A DNA stretch of 64,000 nucleotides from an uncultured Bacteroidota bacterium (lineage in GTDB: Bacteria > Bacteroidota > Rhodothermia > Rhodothermales > Salinibacteraceae): contig CAJXLV010000001.1 in the NCBI GenBank assembly GCA_913056185.1, forward strand, positions 1 to 64,000, in the 5' to 3' direction. Below are positions 17,029 through 25,569 of this stretch, piece after piece (the stretch's first letter is position 1; every line of letters starts with the position of its first letter). Below the pieces are notes generated by a model, which saw only the letters and a list, made by a program, of their open reading frames with translations, was not told the origin of the DNA and ran no database searches. Both the position numbers and the translations under genes were made by a program.

Positions 17029-17370
17029 AGAAACAGTCTCTACAAATGAAGGACGACGACATCTCGGGACCCTGTACGGACGTCGTCGAGATGGGATCGT
17101 TGTGCCCGCCTTCTTCCACACGTTTTGCATGCGTCTCTTCTCTTCGCCCTCCTCGCACGGCCCCCGACGCGATTTCAGCACGGTGTGCCAAACCGTAGCC
17201 TCGCCCCCGAGCCCCGCTGCCGAAGTGTCAGGAGACACCATGCGCGCTGGGGCCGAATGAGGCATTCTCCGTGCTGGTCCGGATCTTGCTCCAGACGCCC
17301 TTCCCGATCTACAAGAACGGTCTTCTCGTTTTCTTCTTCGATTTGCTCTCACGCACTACAGGTTCGCTCC
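17029..17370. other. Divergent intergenic region
   Basis: This lies between the start of the minus-strand CWWCG gene and the start of the plus-strand small acidic protein, so it should carry both promoters. No confident promoter or operator was found. Several frames are open across it but their composition is unlike the flanking genes. Confidence 0.5.
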
Positions 17371-17700
17371 ATGCACCACTACCTCAAAACTGAGACCGAT
17401 CACGTCCTCGGCCTGCGTCTGGACGCGTCCGTCCTGGGCGATGAGTTCTACGATGTGCTCGCGTGGGCCGACGACCGCTTTCCGTCGTATTTTGTGAAGC
17501 AAACCGACGATCACGTGTACGTGTGCGCCGACACTGTGAAGGAGATGGATGCCTCCGACCGTGCCGCTCTGCACACCGCTCCTCTGACTGCTGATGGAGC
17601 CGGGCCGACCACCGCCGATTCCTCAGGGGACGCAACTACGCAGAACGATCAGGACGACTCCGACGATGACGGTGCTGTGGCCGAGCCGACGGGCCTGTAG
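17371..17700 (+). CDS. Small acidic hypothetical protein
   Basis: 109 residues. The first 60 form a plausible folded domain (LKTETDHVLGLRLDASVLGD, YFVKQTDDHVYVCADTVKEM). The rest is a low-complexity tail rich in Asp, Thr, Gln and Ser. No signal peptide or membrane segment. I do not recognise it. It is convergent with the dehydrogenase gene to the right, and two hairpins occupy the space between them. Confidence 0.6.
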   Translation: MHHYLKTETDHVLGLRLDASVLGDEFYDVLAWADDRFPSYFVKQTDDHVYVCADTVKEMDASDRAALHTAPLTADGAGPTTADSSGDATTQNDQDDSDDDGAVAEPTGL

Positions 17701-17734
17701 CCCCTCGTGTGGGCCCCGCTGATGCAGGGATCAT

Positions 17735-17823
17735 GCCGCACCGCACGGACTGCCGCGGTGCGGCCCTCAGAAATACGCGGCACATCTGAGCCGTCACGTG
17801 GCTCGCCGCGTGCGGTACCGCAC
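17735..17823. terminator. Two strong palindromes between convergent genes
   Basis: GCCGCACCGC (17735-17744) pairs perfectly with GCGGTGCGGC (17755-17764) across a 10-base loop. A second perfect 14-base palindrome, GTGCGGTACCGCAC, sits at 17810-17823. They lie between convergent genes, where a bidirectional transcription end is expected, but neither has a T tract. A DNA-binding role cannot be excluded, since both contain the GTGCGG/CCGCAC half. Confidence 0.4.
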
Positions 17824-17951
17824 CGGAGCGGCCACCGATGGCCAGTGCCCCCCGAAACGACGTTGCCATTGAGGGCCCGTGCGCGGTTTTCTTCAGGGCC
17901 GGAACGGGCCGCTGTGCGCTCGGGGCAGGGCATCGGGGGCGTCCGACTGCC

Positions 17952-19004
17952 CTACGCGGAGGAAGAGGCCTCCTGGGACGGCGTCGTTGCGAAGGCGCGC
18001 GGAACGGGCAGATCGGCCATCGTCTGCAGTCCGGGCGCCGCCTGCGCCGCGAGAGGGGCCGTATTCACAAGCATTCCCACCGTGGCAGTGTCTCCGAAGA
18101 TGCCCCCCTCAAACCGCAGGTTGATAGGCGGCTCGCCATCCACCCTGACCACATCGTACGACGCGTCTGCCCCCACGTACATCTTCAGATCGAGACTGAG
18201 CTTGGGGCCTCCGTGGATGTGTCCCGTTGCGGAATGATGAATGCCCGCGACCTCCCCGGCCTTCACCTCACGGAAGCCCGTGTCGACGTACGCTTCGGCC
18301 TGCACCGGCTGCAGCTCTTCCTCCACCGACTCCACGGGCCACCCAAGCCCATCGGCCAGCATCAGGAGCGATTCGCGGAGCCCGATGTGCCCAAACGTAC
18401 CGCCAGCCTTCTTTTCTTCGAAGGCGGCCGTAGAGATCCCCGCCCCGACCTTCTCCTGAAGCGGCCGCCGCCGTTCGCTGGCGTTCACGACCCGCTCCAC
18501 GTGCACCGCCTGCACATCGGTACATACACCTGTGGCCATTAGTGGCAGGGTGTCCATCGCATATCCGGGGTTCACCCCTGTTCCCACAATGACAACTCCC
18601 TCCTCGCGCGCCACCTGATCCAATCGCTCGGCCCGCTCCGGACTCCGACCATAGGGGAAGGACAGCTCTTCGGTCGAGGATACGACGTGTGCCCCAGCCC
18701 GCGCACACTGCACCAACTGGTCGGTCATCCCTTCGAGGAAGGAGGTCGTGGTGTGCAGCACCACGTCCGGCTCGGTGGTGCCGAGGACGTCCTCGGCGTC
18801 TCCGGAGACCGATACGCCCGTGAGGGGATGCTCCGCCCCTACCACGGCCGCCACATCACGCCCCACCTTTTCGGGATCAATATCAATAGCGCCGACAAGC
18901 GTCAAGCCATTCGTTTTGGCCAAAACGGCCTCGGCAACGGCCTGGCCAATCGGTCCGAGGCCATACTGAACAACGCGAAGAGAGGAATCGCTACTCACAA
19001 GCAT
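17952..19004 (-). CDS. DapB-like dehydrogenase, 2,4-diaminopentanoate dehydrogenase family
   Basis: 350 residues. The N-terminal Rossmann fold has the dinucleotide motif GLGPIGQAVAEAV and an acidic residue after beta-2 (GAIDID), like dihydrodipicolinate reductase. The central GVNPGYAMD and the conserved histidines of the C-terminal domain fit the 2,4-diaminopentanoate dehydrogenase branch (COG3804) rather than true DapB. Substrate unproven; amino-acid or diamine metabolism is inferred. The ATG at 19004 gives a start just before the Rossmann strand. It is downstream of a serine hydrolase and a SusCD pair on the same strand, 134 bases from the hydrolase. Confidence 0.8.
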   Translation of the reverse strand: MLVSSDSSLRVVQYGLGPIGQAVAEAVLAKTNGLTLVGAIDIDPEKVGRDVAAVVGAEHPLTGVSVSGDAEDVLGTTEPDVVLHTTTSFLEGMTDQLVQCARAGAHVVSSTEELSFPYGRSPERAERLDQVAREEGVVIVGTGVNPGYAMDTLPLMATGVCTDVQAVHVERVVNASERRRPLQEKVGAGISTAAFEEKKAGGTFGHIGLRESLLMLADGLGWPVESVEEELQPVQAEAYVDTGFREVKAGEVAGIHHSATGHIHGGPKLSLDLKMYVGADASYDVVRVDGEPPINLRFEGGIFGDTATVGMLVNTAPLAAQAAPGLQTMADLPVPRAFATTPSQEASSSA

Positions 19005-19138
19005 GCAGGTTGGTTGATTCGAAGAGAAAAAAACGCACAACGGACTGTCCGTTTGCGCTGCTTCGGAGCGTGTTCTTGTTGGCGGTTCTGGGCAGCCTCG
19101 CGGCGAGGAGCCTGGAGCCTCACGAATACCTTGGAGAT

Positions 19139-20008
19139 TCAGTCGCCCCCCACCAGGCTGTCAAAAACGCGTCGGGATACACGGGCACAGGCGTCTTTCC
19201 CAGCTCTTCCGGCCCCCAGGCCCTTTGCGAGAAACACAAGCACGTATGTCGGCCCTCCTGGAACGTACACAATGCCGGCATCGTGGCGAACCCCTGGGAT
19301 CCACCCCGTCTTGTGGGCCACCTCCACCGCCTCCGGGAGCCGGGCGGGGATCATGTCGGTGTGCTCTTGCTTCTTCAAGAGAGCGACCATCTCCTGGGAC
19401 GCGTTTTCGCTCACGGCCCGGCCCCGTGCAATCCGCTCGAAAAGCACCAGCAGATCGTGAGCCGAGGTTTCGTTGTTGCTCCCCCGGCGGTAGGCCCGCA
19501 TGTCCTCAACGCCTCGTCGGACCTGGATGCGCTTCGCTCCGTAGCGGCGCATGGTCTGAGTGATCGCGTCCGCCCCCACAATTTCCAGAAGAAGATTGGT
19601 CGCCAAGTTGCTACTCGCAGCAATCATCTCCCGCATCAGGGTGCGGATGGGCCGCTTCTCGCCAATGCAATCGTACAGGGCCTCGTCGCTGTCCTCGTCC
19701 GGGGAAAGCGAAAAGCGTGCTCCCTCCACACTACTGCGGAACGTGTTCTTCACGCGAATCGAGTCGTCCAGCCGAAAGAATCCCTCCCGCGCCTGCCGGT
19801 AGAGCTCAATCATGACGGGCACCTTCATCATGCTGGCTGCATGGAATGATTCGTGCCCATTGAGCAGAACCGTCGTGCGCGGATCCTCGACCTTGCGAAC
19901 GGCCACGGCGAAGTCGCCGGGAACGGCATCGAGTATGGACTGAACGTCACGTTTCAGCACGTCGATGGGCCGGTCGTGCCCAGGGGGCAAAGCAAGAAGA
20001 GTACGCAA
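19139..20008 (-). CDS. Serine hydrolase, class A beta-lactamase fold
   Basis: 289 residues. Catalytic motifs of the serine beta-lactamase/DD-peptidase fold are in order: S-x-x-K (SMMK), S-x-N (SSN) and K-T-G (KTG). The omega-loop glutamate region is atypical (GVEDMRAYRRGSNN lacks the ExxLN of classical class A enzymes). A general peptidase or esterase role is therefore as likely as antibiotic hydrolysis. The start is a TTG at 20008, preceded within a few bases by GGAGG. The N-terminus (RTLLALPPG) is too short for a good signal peptide, which is odd for this family and could reflect a start error. It follows the SusD gene by 61 bases and is probably co-transcribed. Confidence 0.82.
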   Translation of the reverse strand: MRTLLALPPGHDRPIDVLKRDVQSILDAVPGDFAVAVRKVEDPRTTVLLNGHESFHAASMMKVPVMIELYRQAREGFFRLDDSIRVKNTFRSSVEGARFSLSPDEDSDEALYDCIGEKRPIRTLMREMIAASSNLATNLLLEIVGADAITQTMRRYGAKRIQVRRGVEDMRAYRRGSNNETSAHDLLVLFERIARGRAVSENASQEMVALLKKQEHTDMIPARLPEAVEVAHKTGWIPGVRHDAGIVYVPGGPTYVLVFLAKGLGAGRAGKDACARVSRRVFDSLVGGD

Positions 20009-20069
20009 GCCCCTCCTTCGTGAGGCCGTTCCCTTGATCGTACAGGGGAAGGAGAACGCAGGGGGACCG

Positions 20070-21500
20070 TTACGACTGGTCCCACCAGAGGAGCCCGTCG
20101 AGCGACACCTCCGGAACGTTCGAGCGGTTCCGTTCCACCTCCGAGAGGGGGTATAGCGCCCGGCGAATGTGGTCCGTACTCAAGTTCGGATTTTGATCAA
20201 CGGGCGGTTCGAAGTCCGGATATTCGTAGTCGTGTCGTCGGTGGTCCACCCATGCCTCCGGACTCAAGAACGTCGCTACGTTTTTTTCTTTAAAGACCAA
20301 GTCGAGAGTCAAGTTGCCTGCGCCCACATCTACAGCGGGGTGCGTTACGTATGCCTCTCGCTGAGTCGTGGAGACGCCCACCTTGTCCATGTGGGCTTGT
20401 ATGCCCTCCAGATACGCCGTGTATGCCCGGCTGCGGTCATTGGCTCGCAGGGCCGCTTCCGCCTCGATGAATTTGACCTCCGCGTACGTGATCCAGAGAA
20501 TGGGCGCATTCTGCGTGGCGTAGTACTTGTCGCCCTCAAGGTGGTTGTAGAACTGCCCCGCCCCTTCTCCATTCCGGGTGCCGGCATATGCTGGCGGAGT
20601 GTCGCCCGTCCCCTCAAGATCGGCAGAATCGGTAATGGCGACCTGGAGCCGCGGATCAAACACCCCGTAGATCGTCCCGTCCATCTCCTTCACCAGCTGT
20701 TCCGAGAGGTGCCCCCCAAGAATGCCGCCCTCTTGGGCCTCGAACACATTGTACCAGGGATTCTCCATCGGATCGTTGTTATAATCCATTTGTGCATCGT
20801 CCGCAGTGCTCGTCATCGCATTGTCCACAGCACTGAGGACGGACGAAGCGTCGTAGGCGGCCTTCTTCGTGAGATGGTTGTGGTACCGGGCCTTGAGGGC
20901 CCAGGCCGTGCGCTTCCATTTGTCGAGATTCCCCCCATGCACAAAGTCGTCGTCCCCAGGGGCAAACGTGGAGGCCTCTGCGTTCAGATCCACGAGGGCA
21001 TCATCGAGAAGTGTCTGCACGCGCTCATACAAGGCGGCCTGCTCGTCGTAGCTCGGTGTTATCTCTCCGTCCTCGCCGTTCAGTGCCTCCGTATAGGGAA
21101 TTGCCCCCCACAGATCCGTAGCCAGGCCCACATTGTAGGCCTGTATGACGCGGGCAATGCCGCTGTAATGCGGGGAGCTTTCCGCGGTGGCCTTCTCGAT
21201 GAGGGCATCCGTATCGGCCAGGGCCTCGTACACGCTCGACCAGGTCGCGCCGAAGCGCGACTCGAAGTGCCGGTCGAGCGAGCTTCCACTGGGAGACGCC
21301 AGGTGTTGCACGTAATAAGAGGTTGTGCTCGCGGCACTGGGAATGACATCGTTGCTCGTCGTCAAAATCGACGACGAGAGCAGCCCAGAGAGGGAGGGGT
21401 CCGTGGTCGCATTTGGATCCTGATTCTGCACGAGAAGCCCCCCGTCACACCCGACGGCGATTAGCCCAACGATGGAGAGGAGAAGAAGAGCGCGTTTCAT
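20070..21500 (-). CDS. SusD/RagB-like outer-membrane lipoprotein
   Basis: 476 residues. A lipoprotein signal peptide ends in the lipobox IAVGC, so the mature protein is anchored at the outer-membrane surface. The body matches the SusD-like type 2 family (TPR-rich alpha-helical; AYNVGLATDLWGAIPYTEAL and WITYAEVKFIEAEAALR are recognisable). It forms the lid over the SusC-like TonB-dependent channel encoded immediately upstream and binds the imported oligomer. Substrate cannot be deduced; there are no glycoside hydrolases beside it. Confidence 0.93.
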   Translation of the reverse strand: MKRALLLLSIVGLIAVGCDGGLLVQNQDPNATTDPSLSGLLSSSILTTSNDVIPSAASTTSYYVQHLASPSGSSLDRHFESRFGATWSSVYEALADTDALIEKATAESSPHYSGIARVIQAYNVGLATDLWGAIPYTEALNGEDGEITPSYDEQAALYERVQTLLDDALVDLNAEASTFAPGDDDFVHGGNLDKWKRTAWALKARYHNHLTKKAAYDASSVLSAVDNAMTSTADDAQMDYNNDPMENPWYNVFEAQEGGILGGHLSEQLVKEMDGTIYGVFDPRLQVAITDSADLEGTGDTPPAYAGTRNGEGAGQFYNHLEGDKYYATQNAPILWITYAEVKFIEAEAALRANDRSRAYTAYLEGIQAHMDKVGVSTTQREAYVTHPAVDVGAGNLTLDLVFKEKNVATFLSPEAWVDHRRHDYEYPDFEPPVDQNPNLSTDHIRRALYPLSEVERNRSNVPEVSLDGLLWWDQS

Positions 21501-21560
21501 AGGACTCTGCAGGGTCGACGATAGAAGAAGCTACGAGGAGGATCCGGAGGCCCTGTGGCG

Positions 21561-24500
21561 CTAAAACGTCAGGTTGAGTTTGACGGTGTACGTTTCCACA
21601 GCCGGGGTGCGCAGCCCCTGGAAGCCCTGAGTATTGCTGTCGGCGTCATACTGACGAGACTCAGGATCGAACCCGTCGTAGGGCGTCCAGAGGAGCAAAT
21701 TGCGCGCCCCCACGCCAATGCTTGCGCGTTGGAGCGGCGTGTTGCGCATAAGCGACTGCGGCAGCTGGTACGACAGCTGGATGTTTCGGAGCTTGATGTA
21801 CGAGGCATCCTCGACAAAATTTTCGGCGACGCGGCGGTACACATTTCGGTAGTAGTCCTGGCCCGGCACCACCGTCGTCGTCACCGGGGTGCCGTCCGGA
21901 GAGACCCCCGAGAAAGCGACCTCTTCGTCTCGGTTCGCCGTAATGGGCAGGGTTCCTTGCGAGGCGTGGAACGCGGCGGCCTGGTTGTAAAGATCGCCGC
22001 CCTTCTTGATGTCGACCAGTGCGGACAGGGTCAGATTTCGGTACGAGAAGGTGTTCTGGACGCTGCCGGTCCAGTCCGGCTGCACATTTCCGATGACCTT
22101 AAACCCATCCCCACTCGGTCGATAATAGCCCGTCGAGGGATCGATAATCCGCGGCCGACTCCCATCGACAATAAACTCTTGTTCGTCGTCCGGATTGGCG
22201 TAGTAGCGGTCGTACACCGATCCGTACAAGTTGCCGTACTCCAGCCCTCGACGCAGCTGCATGGTCAGGCTCCCCCCGTACGAGTAGGAAGACCCGAAAA
22301 GGGTGATCGACTCCACCCCCTCGCGAATGGAGATGACCTCATTGTCATTCATGGACCAGTTTAGGGTCGCGTCCCAGGAGAACTCCTCCGTTTCGACGGG
22401 CGTCAGCCCGGCCGTGACCTCGATGCCCCGATTCCGAATTTCGCCTGCGTTGGTCACGAAGGCATCGAAGCCGATGGCCTCCGAGATGGGAACCTGGATG
22501 ATCTGGTCTCGGCTGTTGGACTGGTAGGCCGTCACGTCCAGGCGGACCCGTTCGTCCAAAAAGCGCAGGTCTGTCCCCACCTCGAAGGCGAGCGTCGTTT
22601 CGGGCTTCAGGTTGGGATCGCCCAGGACATTGGCCTGGGTCTCGAGCGTCTGTCCCTTGAAGGGAAACGAAGTAAACGCGATGTTTGTCTCGTACGGATC
22701 CGCGTCCTTGCCCACCTCGGAGGCAGAGACGCGAACCTTGCCGTAGTCGAAAAACGTGGGCAGGTCCACCACATCGCTAAACACAAAGCCCAGGCTGGCC
22801 GACGGGTAGAAGAAGGAGCGATTGTCCTCCGGCAGTGTCGACGACCAGTCGTTCCGGCCCGTAAGTGTGAGAAAGAGATAATCCTGGTACTCGAGGGTCA
22901 AATCGCCGTAGACCCCGATCACACGCCGTTCGGCCTGCGCCTCAGAGGTGGAAATGTTGGACGTGTTGCTGAGGTCGAAGAAGCGGGGGGTCCCAAAATC
23001 GCTCCCATTGACCGACACCCGATCATAGTCGGAGTCGAAAACATCATTTCCGACGCTCAGCTCTGCATCGAGGCCGTCGGCAAGTGTCCGCGTCGCGGTA
23101 AGGCGCAGCGTAGAGGTAAGCTCCCGATTGGTGATCTTTTCGCGACTCAACGACCCAACCGAGGAAATCGCATTCTCACCGTCCCGAACTCCCAGCGGGC
23201 CCGGAATCACCTCATCGCGGCCACTCTGGTATAGGTCATTCCCAAACCGATAGTTGACCGTGAGCCACTCTGCGGGGGTGTAGTTGACCGCCAGGGTTCC
23301 GATGAGCCGATCCCGGTTGTTCTCGAGGTTGTGGTTTTGCGCGACGAAAATCGGGTGGTCCAGAAACGGAAGAGGAGAGAACTGAGACCCGTCTTCGTTC
23401 TTGTACTTCCGCGTGACGTCCACACTCGTGGGGTAATACATCAGTTGCCCGAGCTGCGCGTCTACCGGCAGCTTGGTGCCCTGCGCGTTCGCATACTTCG
23501 CAGAGGCCGATACGCGGAGGTTGTCCCGGACGTCCAACTGCCCCGAGGCTTTTGCGGAGACAGTCTCGTTTCCCGCCTCGGGAATGACGCCCTTGTGGTC
23601 CCCGTAGTTCATGGACAAGCGAAAGGTGGACCGCTCCGTCCCCCCGGACACTGCAAGGGTGTTGGTGAACCGCCGTCCCATTCCGCCTCGTTCGAAGTAG
23701 TTCTCGTAGTTGTTATAGAACTGCGCATCCGGGATCGTATCCGCTTTGGGGCCCCAGGCATGAAAAGAGGGAAAACTGAAGTATCCAAAATCTCCGCGCC
23801 AGCCGTCCATAAACTCCGTCTGCTGTGGCGGATACTTGCCCACGCGCTGGAAGCCCATTGAGCTGGAATAGGTGACCCGCGTTTCGCCCGGCTGGCCGTT
23901 TTTCGTCTCAATCACAACGGCCCCATTTGCCGCACGGACCCCGTAGAGAGCCGCCGCACTTGGGCCTTTGAGAACGGACACCGACTCGATGTCCTCTGGG
24001 TTGATGTCAACCGCACCGTTGGAAAACGCAAAGCCGCCAGAGCCCCGTCCCCCCGAAAACGTTTCGTTGCTGATCGGGATGCCGTCCACCACGAAAAGGG
24101 GCTGGTTGTCGGCCCCGGGATCCAAAGACGTCACTCCGCGCAGGACAATCCGAGTCGACTGCCCGGGCGAGCCTCCTGTGCTCGTGATCTGTGCCCCCGC
24201 CACCTGGCCCTGAAGGGCGTCGATGAGATTGGACTCCTGGGTGCCTGCAATCTCCGCCCCACTCACCTCCTGCACCGCATAGCCGAGGGAGCGCTGTTCG
24301 CGCTCTACGCCGAGGGCCGTCACTACCACATCGCCCAGCTGCGCCACAGTGGGCTGGAGCGTGACATTGATAACGGTACGGGTGTCGATGGCCCGAGTGG
24401 CCCGCTGATACCCAACAAAGCTGAAGGCCAGCGAGTCTGCCTCCTGCGACAGGGATAATTCATACCGGCCGGACACGTCCGTTGTGGTGCCCACACTGGT

Positions 24501-24662
24501 GCCGGGCACCGTCACGTTCACTCCAGGAAGCGGCGCCTCCGTGCTGCCGTCGGTCACTGTTCCCGTCACCGTTCGGTCTTGTGCGTGAGCGGCGCCTCCC
24601 CCAAGCAGCAGGAGCACGAGGGCGGCGGTCAGTGCATTCCGCAGCGTCGCAGGCATAACCAT
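21561..24662 (-). CDS. SusC/RagA-like TonB-dependent outer-membrane receptor
   Basis: 1033 residues. Signal peptide (about 1-27, ending AHAQ), carboxypeptidase-regulatory-like beta-sandwich (about 30-112), plug domain beginning LGDVVVTALGVEREQRSLGY, then a 22-strand barrel ending in KLNLTF with the terminal phenylalanine expected for barrel assembly. It imports oligosaccharides or peptides with TonB-ExbBD energy, together with the SusD-like protein 60 bases downstream. A second possible ATG lies two codons in. The upstream region holds a Bacteroidota-type promoter candidate. Confidence 0.95.
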   Translation of the reverse strand: MVMPATLRNALTAALVLLLLGGGAAHAQDRTVTGTVTDGSTEAPLPGVNVTVPGTSVGTTTDVSGRYELSLSQEADSLAFSFVGYQRATRAIDTRTVINVTLQPTVAQLGDVVVTALGVEREQRSLGYAVQEVSGAEIAGTQESNLIDALQGQVAGAQITSTGGSPGQSTRIVLRGVTSLDPGADNQPLFVVDGIPISNETFSGGRGSGGFAFSNGAVDINPEDIESVSVLKGPSAAALYGVRAANGAVVIETKNGQPGETRVTYSSSMGFQRVGKYPPQQTEFMDGWRGDFGYFSFPSFHAWGPKADTIPDAQFYNNYENYFERGGMGRRFTNTLAVSGGTERSTFRLSMNYGDHKGVIPEAGNETVSAKASGQLDVRDNLRVSASAKYANAQGTKLPVDAQLGQLMYYPTSVDVTRKYKNEDGSQFSPLPFLDHPIFVAQNHNLENNRDRLIGTLAVNYTPAEWLTVNYRFGNDLYQSGRDEVIPGPLGVRDGENAISSVGSLSREKITNRELTSTLRLTATRTLADGLDAELSVGNDVFDSDYDRVSVNGSDFGTPRFFDLSNTSNISTSEAQAERRVIGVYGDLTLEYQDYLFLTLTGRNDWSSTLPEDNRSFFYPSASLGFVFSDVVDLPTFFDYGKVRVSASEVGKDADPYETNIAFTSFPFKGQTLETQANVLGDPNLKPETTLAFEVGTDLRFLDERVRLDVTAYQSNSRDQIIQVPISEAIGFDAFVTNAGEIRNRGIEVTAGLTPVETEEFSWDATLNWSMNDNEVISIREGVESITLFGSSYSYGGSLTMQLRRGLEYGNLYGSVYDRYYANPDDEQEFIVDGSRPRIIDPSTGYYRPSGDGFKVIGNVQPDWTGSVQNTFSYRNLTLSALVDIKKGGDLYNQAAAFHASQGTLPITANRDEEVAFSGVSPDGTPVTTTVVPGQDYYRNVYRRVAENFVEDASYIKLRNIQLSYQLPQSLMRNTPLQRASIGVGARNLLLWTPYDGFDPESRQYDADSNTQGFQGLRTPAVETYTVKLNLTF

Positions 24663-24757
24663 GGTGGTATAGTAAATGCGTTGGAAGAACGGCCGACCGT
24701 CCGACGCAGCGCCCGTAGGCTGCCGCTCGGACGAGCATCACACGAAAGGCTTGCTAA

Positions 24758-24797
24758 CAAACTGTGACTATATAGTTAACCAAGTGACATGAACAAA
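24758..24797 (-). promoter_or_regulatory. Candidate Bacteroidota-type promoter for the SusC gene
   Basis: On the minus strand TTTG (24797-24794) is followed after 19 bases by TATATAGT (24774-24767). This resembles the -33 TTTG / -7 TAnnTTTG promoter of Bacteroidota, although the second element is only a partial match. It sits in a distinctly AT-rich stretch about 105-135 bases upstream of the susC start. Confidence 0.35.
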
Positions 24798-24988
24798 AGC
24801 CCCAATTTTTAATTTTGCAAGGGTCCAATTCATGAAGTTCACGGATCACGCCTGTCGGCGTTGCCGCGCGTCACACGAATGGACCTGTGATGCTCTCTGT
24901 CGCCCATGCGCCTCAAACGAGTGTCCCACCGGCGTCCCGCCGGCCTCCCGCTCTACGCCCCCCAGCCGCCCCCGTAGCGACGACGCCC

Positions 24989-25123
24989 CTGTGCTTTCTT
25001 GTGGAGAAGCTCTTTGAATCGAGCCTCAACGTCTTCCTCCACCACTTTTCCCACCAACACTTTGTGCCGACACTTCGGGCACCAGGGGATATGGTAGCAG
25101 ACACTGTAGATTGAGACACTGTA
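24989..25123 (-). pseudogene. IS200/IS605 TnpA N-terminal fragment
   Basis: Read on the minus strand, this gives SVCYHIPWCPKCRHKVLVGK followed by VVEEDVEARFKELLHKKAQ. That closely matches the first 45 residues of IS200-type TnpA (consensus around YHIVWCPKYRRKVL). The HUH histidines and catalytic tyrosine that should follow are missing, so it is a remnant. Its beginning carries a tandem duplication of AGACACTGTAGATTG, which doubles the IYSV sequence. Together with the TnpB-tail repeat at 25398 on the other strand it may be one decayed, divergently organised IS605-type element. Confidence 0.7.
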
Positions 25124-25397
25124 GATTGTTGGTGTGCTTATCGCAATGTGTACACGCGGAATCTTTCTCGGACCTATTGAGTGTGATATCGACAGAAAAA
25201 ACGAGAGAGCTGTACTCCTCCCCGATTCACGGAGCTGTCGCTCCCTGGGAGATCCACAGACTCTCTCCCTGGGCCCCACCAAACAATGTGCTCCCCCTGA
25301 GGCAAACCCTGGTTTCATCCCGACAGGCCAGGAGGGATGCAGGTTGCTTTTGAGAATCTGTATCGTCGGGCGACGGGAGCGCTGGAAGGTGCCAACG

Positions 25398-25565
25398 TCT
25401 GCGGAGAGCACCGGCGATTTTGCACCGCCTCAAGACGTCGATCCGCCTCTGGCTTTTGAGCTCCGCGAATGATCGACGCAGGTCTTGCAAAACAGCTTGT
25501 AAAACAGAACGTCTTTTCCCTGAGAAAGAATCCTCCGGGTTTATCCGGGGGGAGACGTGCAAGCC
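25398..25565 (+). mobile_element. IS605-type right end / TnpB tail remnant, copy A
   Basis: Homologous to copy B at 27665. A first block (25398-25460) matches 27665-27727 over 63 bases with about 12 differences. A second block (25501-25533) matches 27756-27788 with 5 differences in 33. The spacer differs by 12 bases, so the frame is kept. The plus-strand translation ends KTERLFPEKESSGFIRGE, resembling a TnpB C-terminus. It closes with a hairpin CCTCCGG-GTTTAT-CCGGGGG (25532-25551) as at IS200/IS605 right ends. The MocR gene starts 5 bases after this copy. Confidence 0.65.
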
Positions 25566-25569
25566 CCGT

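Noticed and set aside
25420-25569. Upstream extension of the MocR gene
   Set aside because: The extra 50 codons are homologous to the IS605-type repeat at 27665 and not to GntR/MocR proteins, so the ATG at 25570 is the start.
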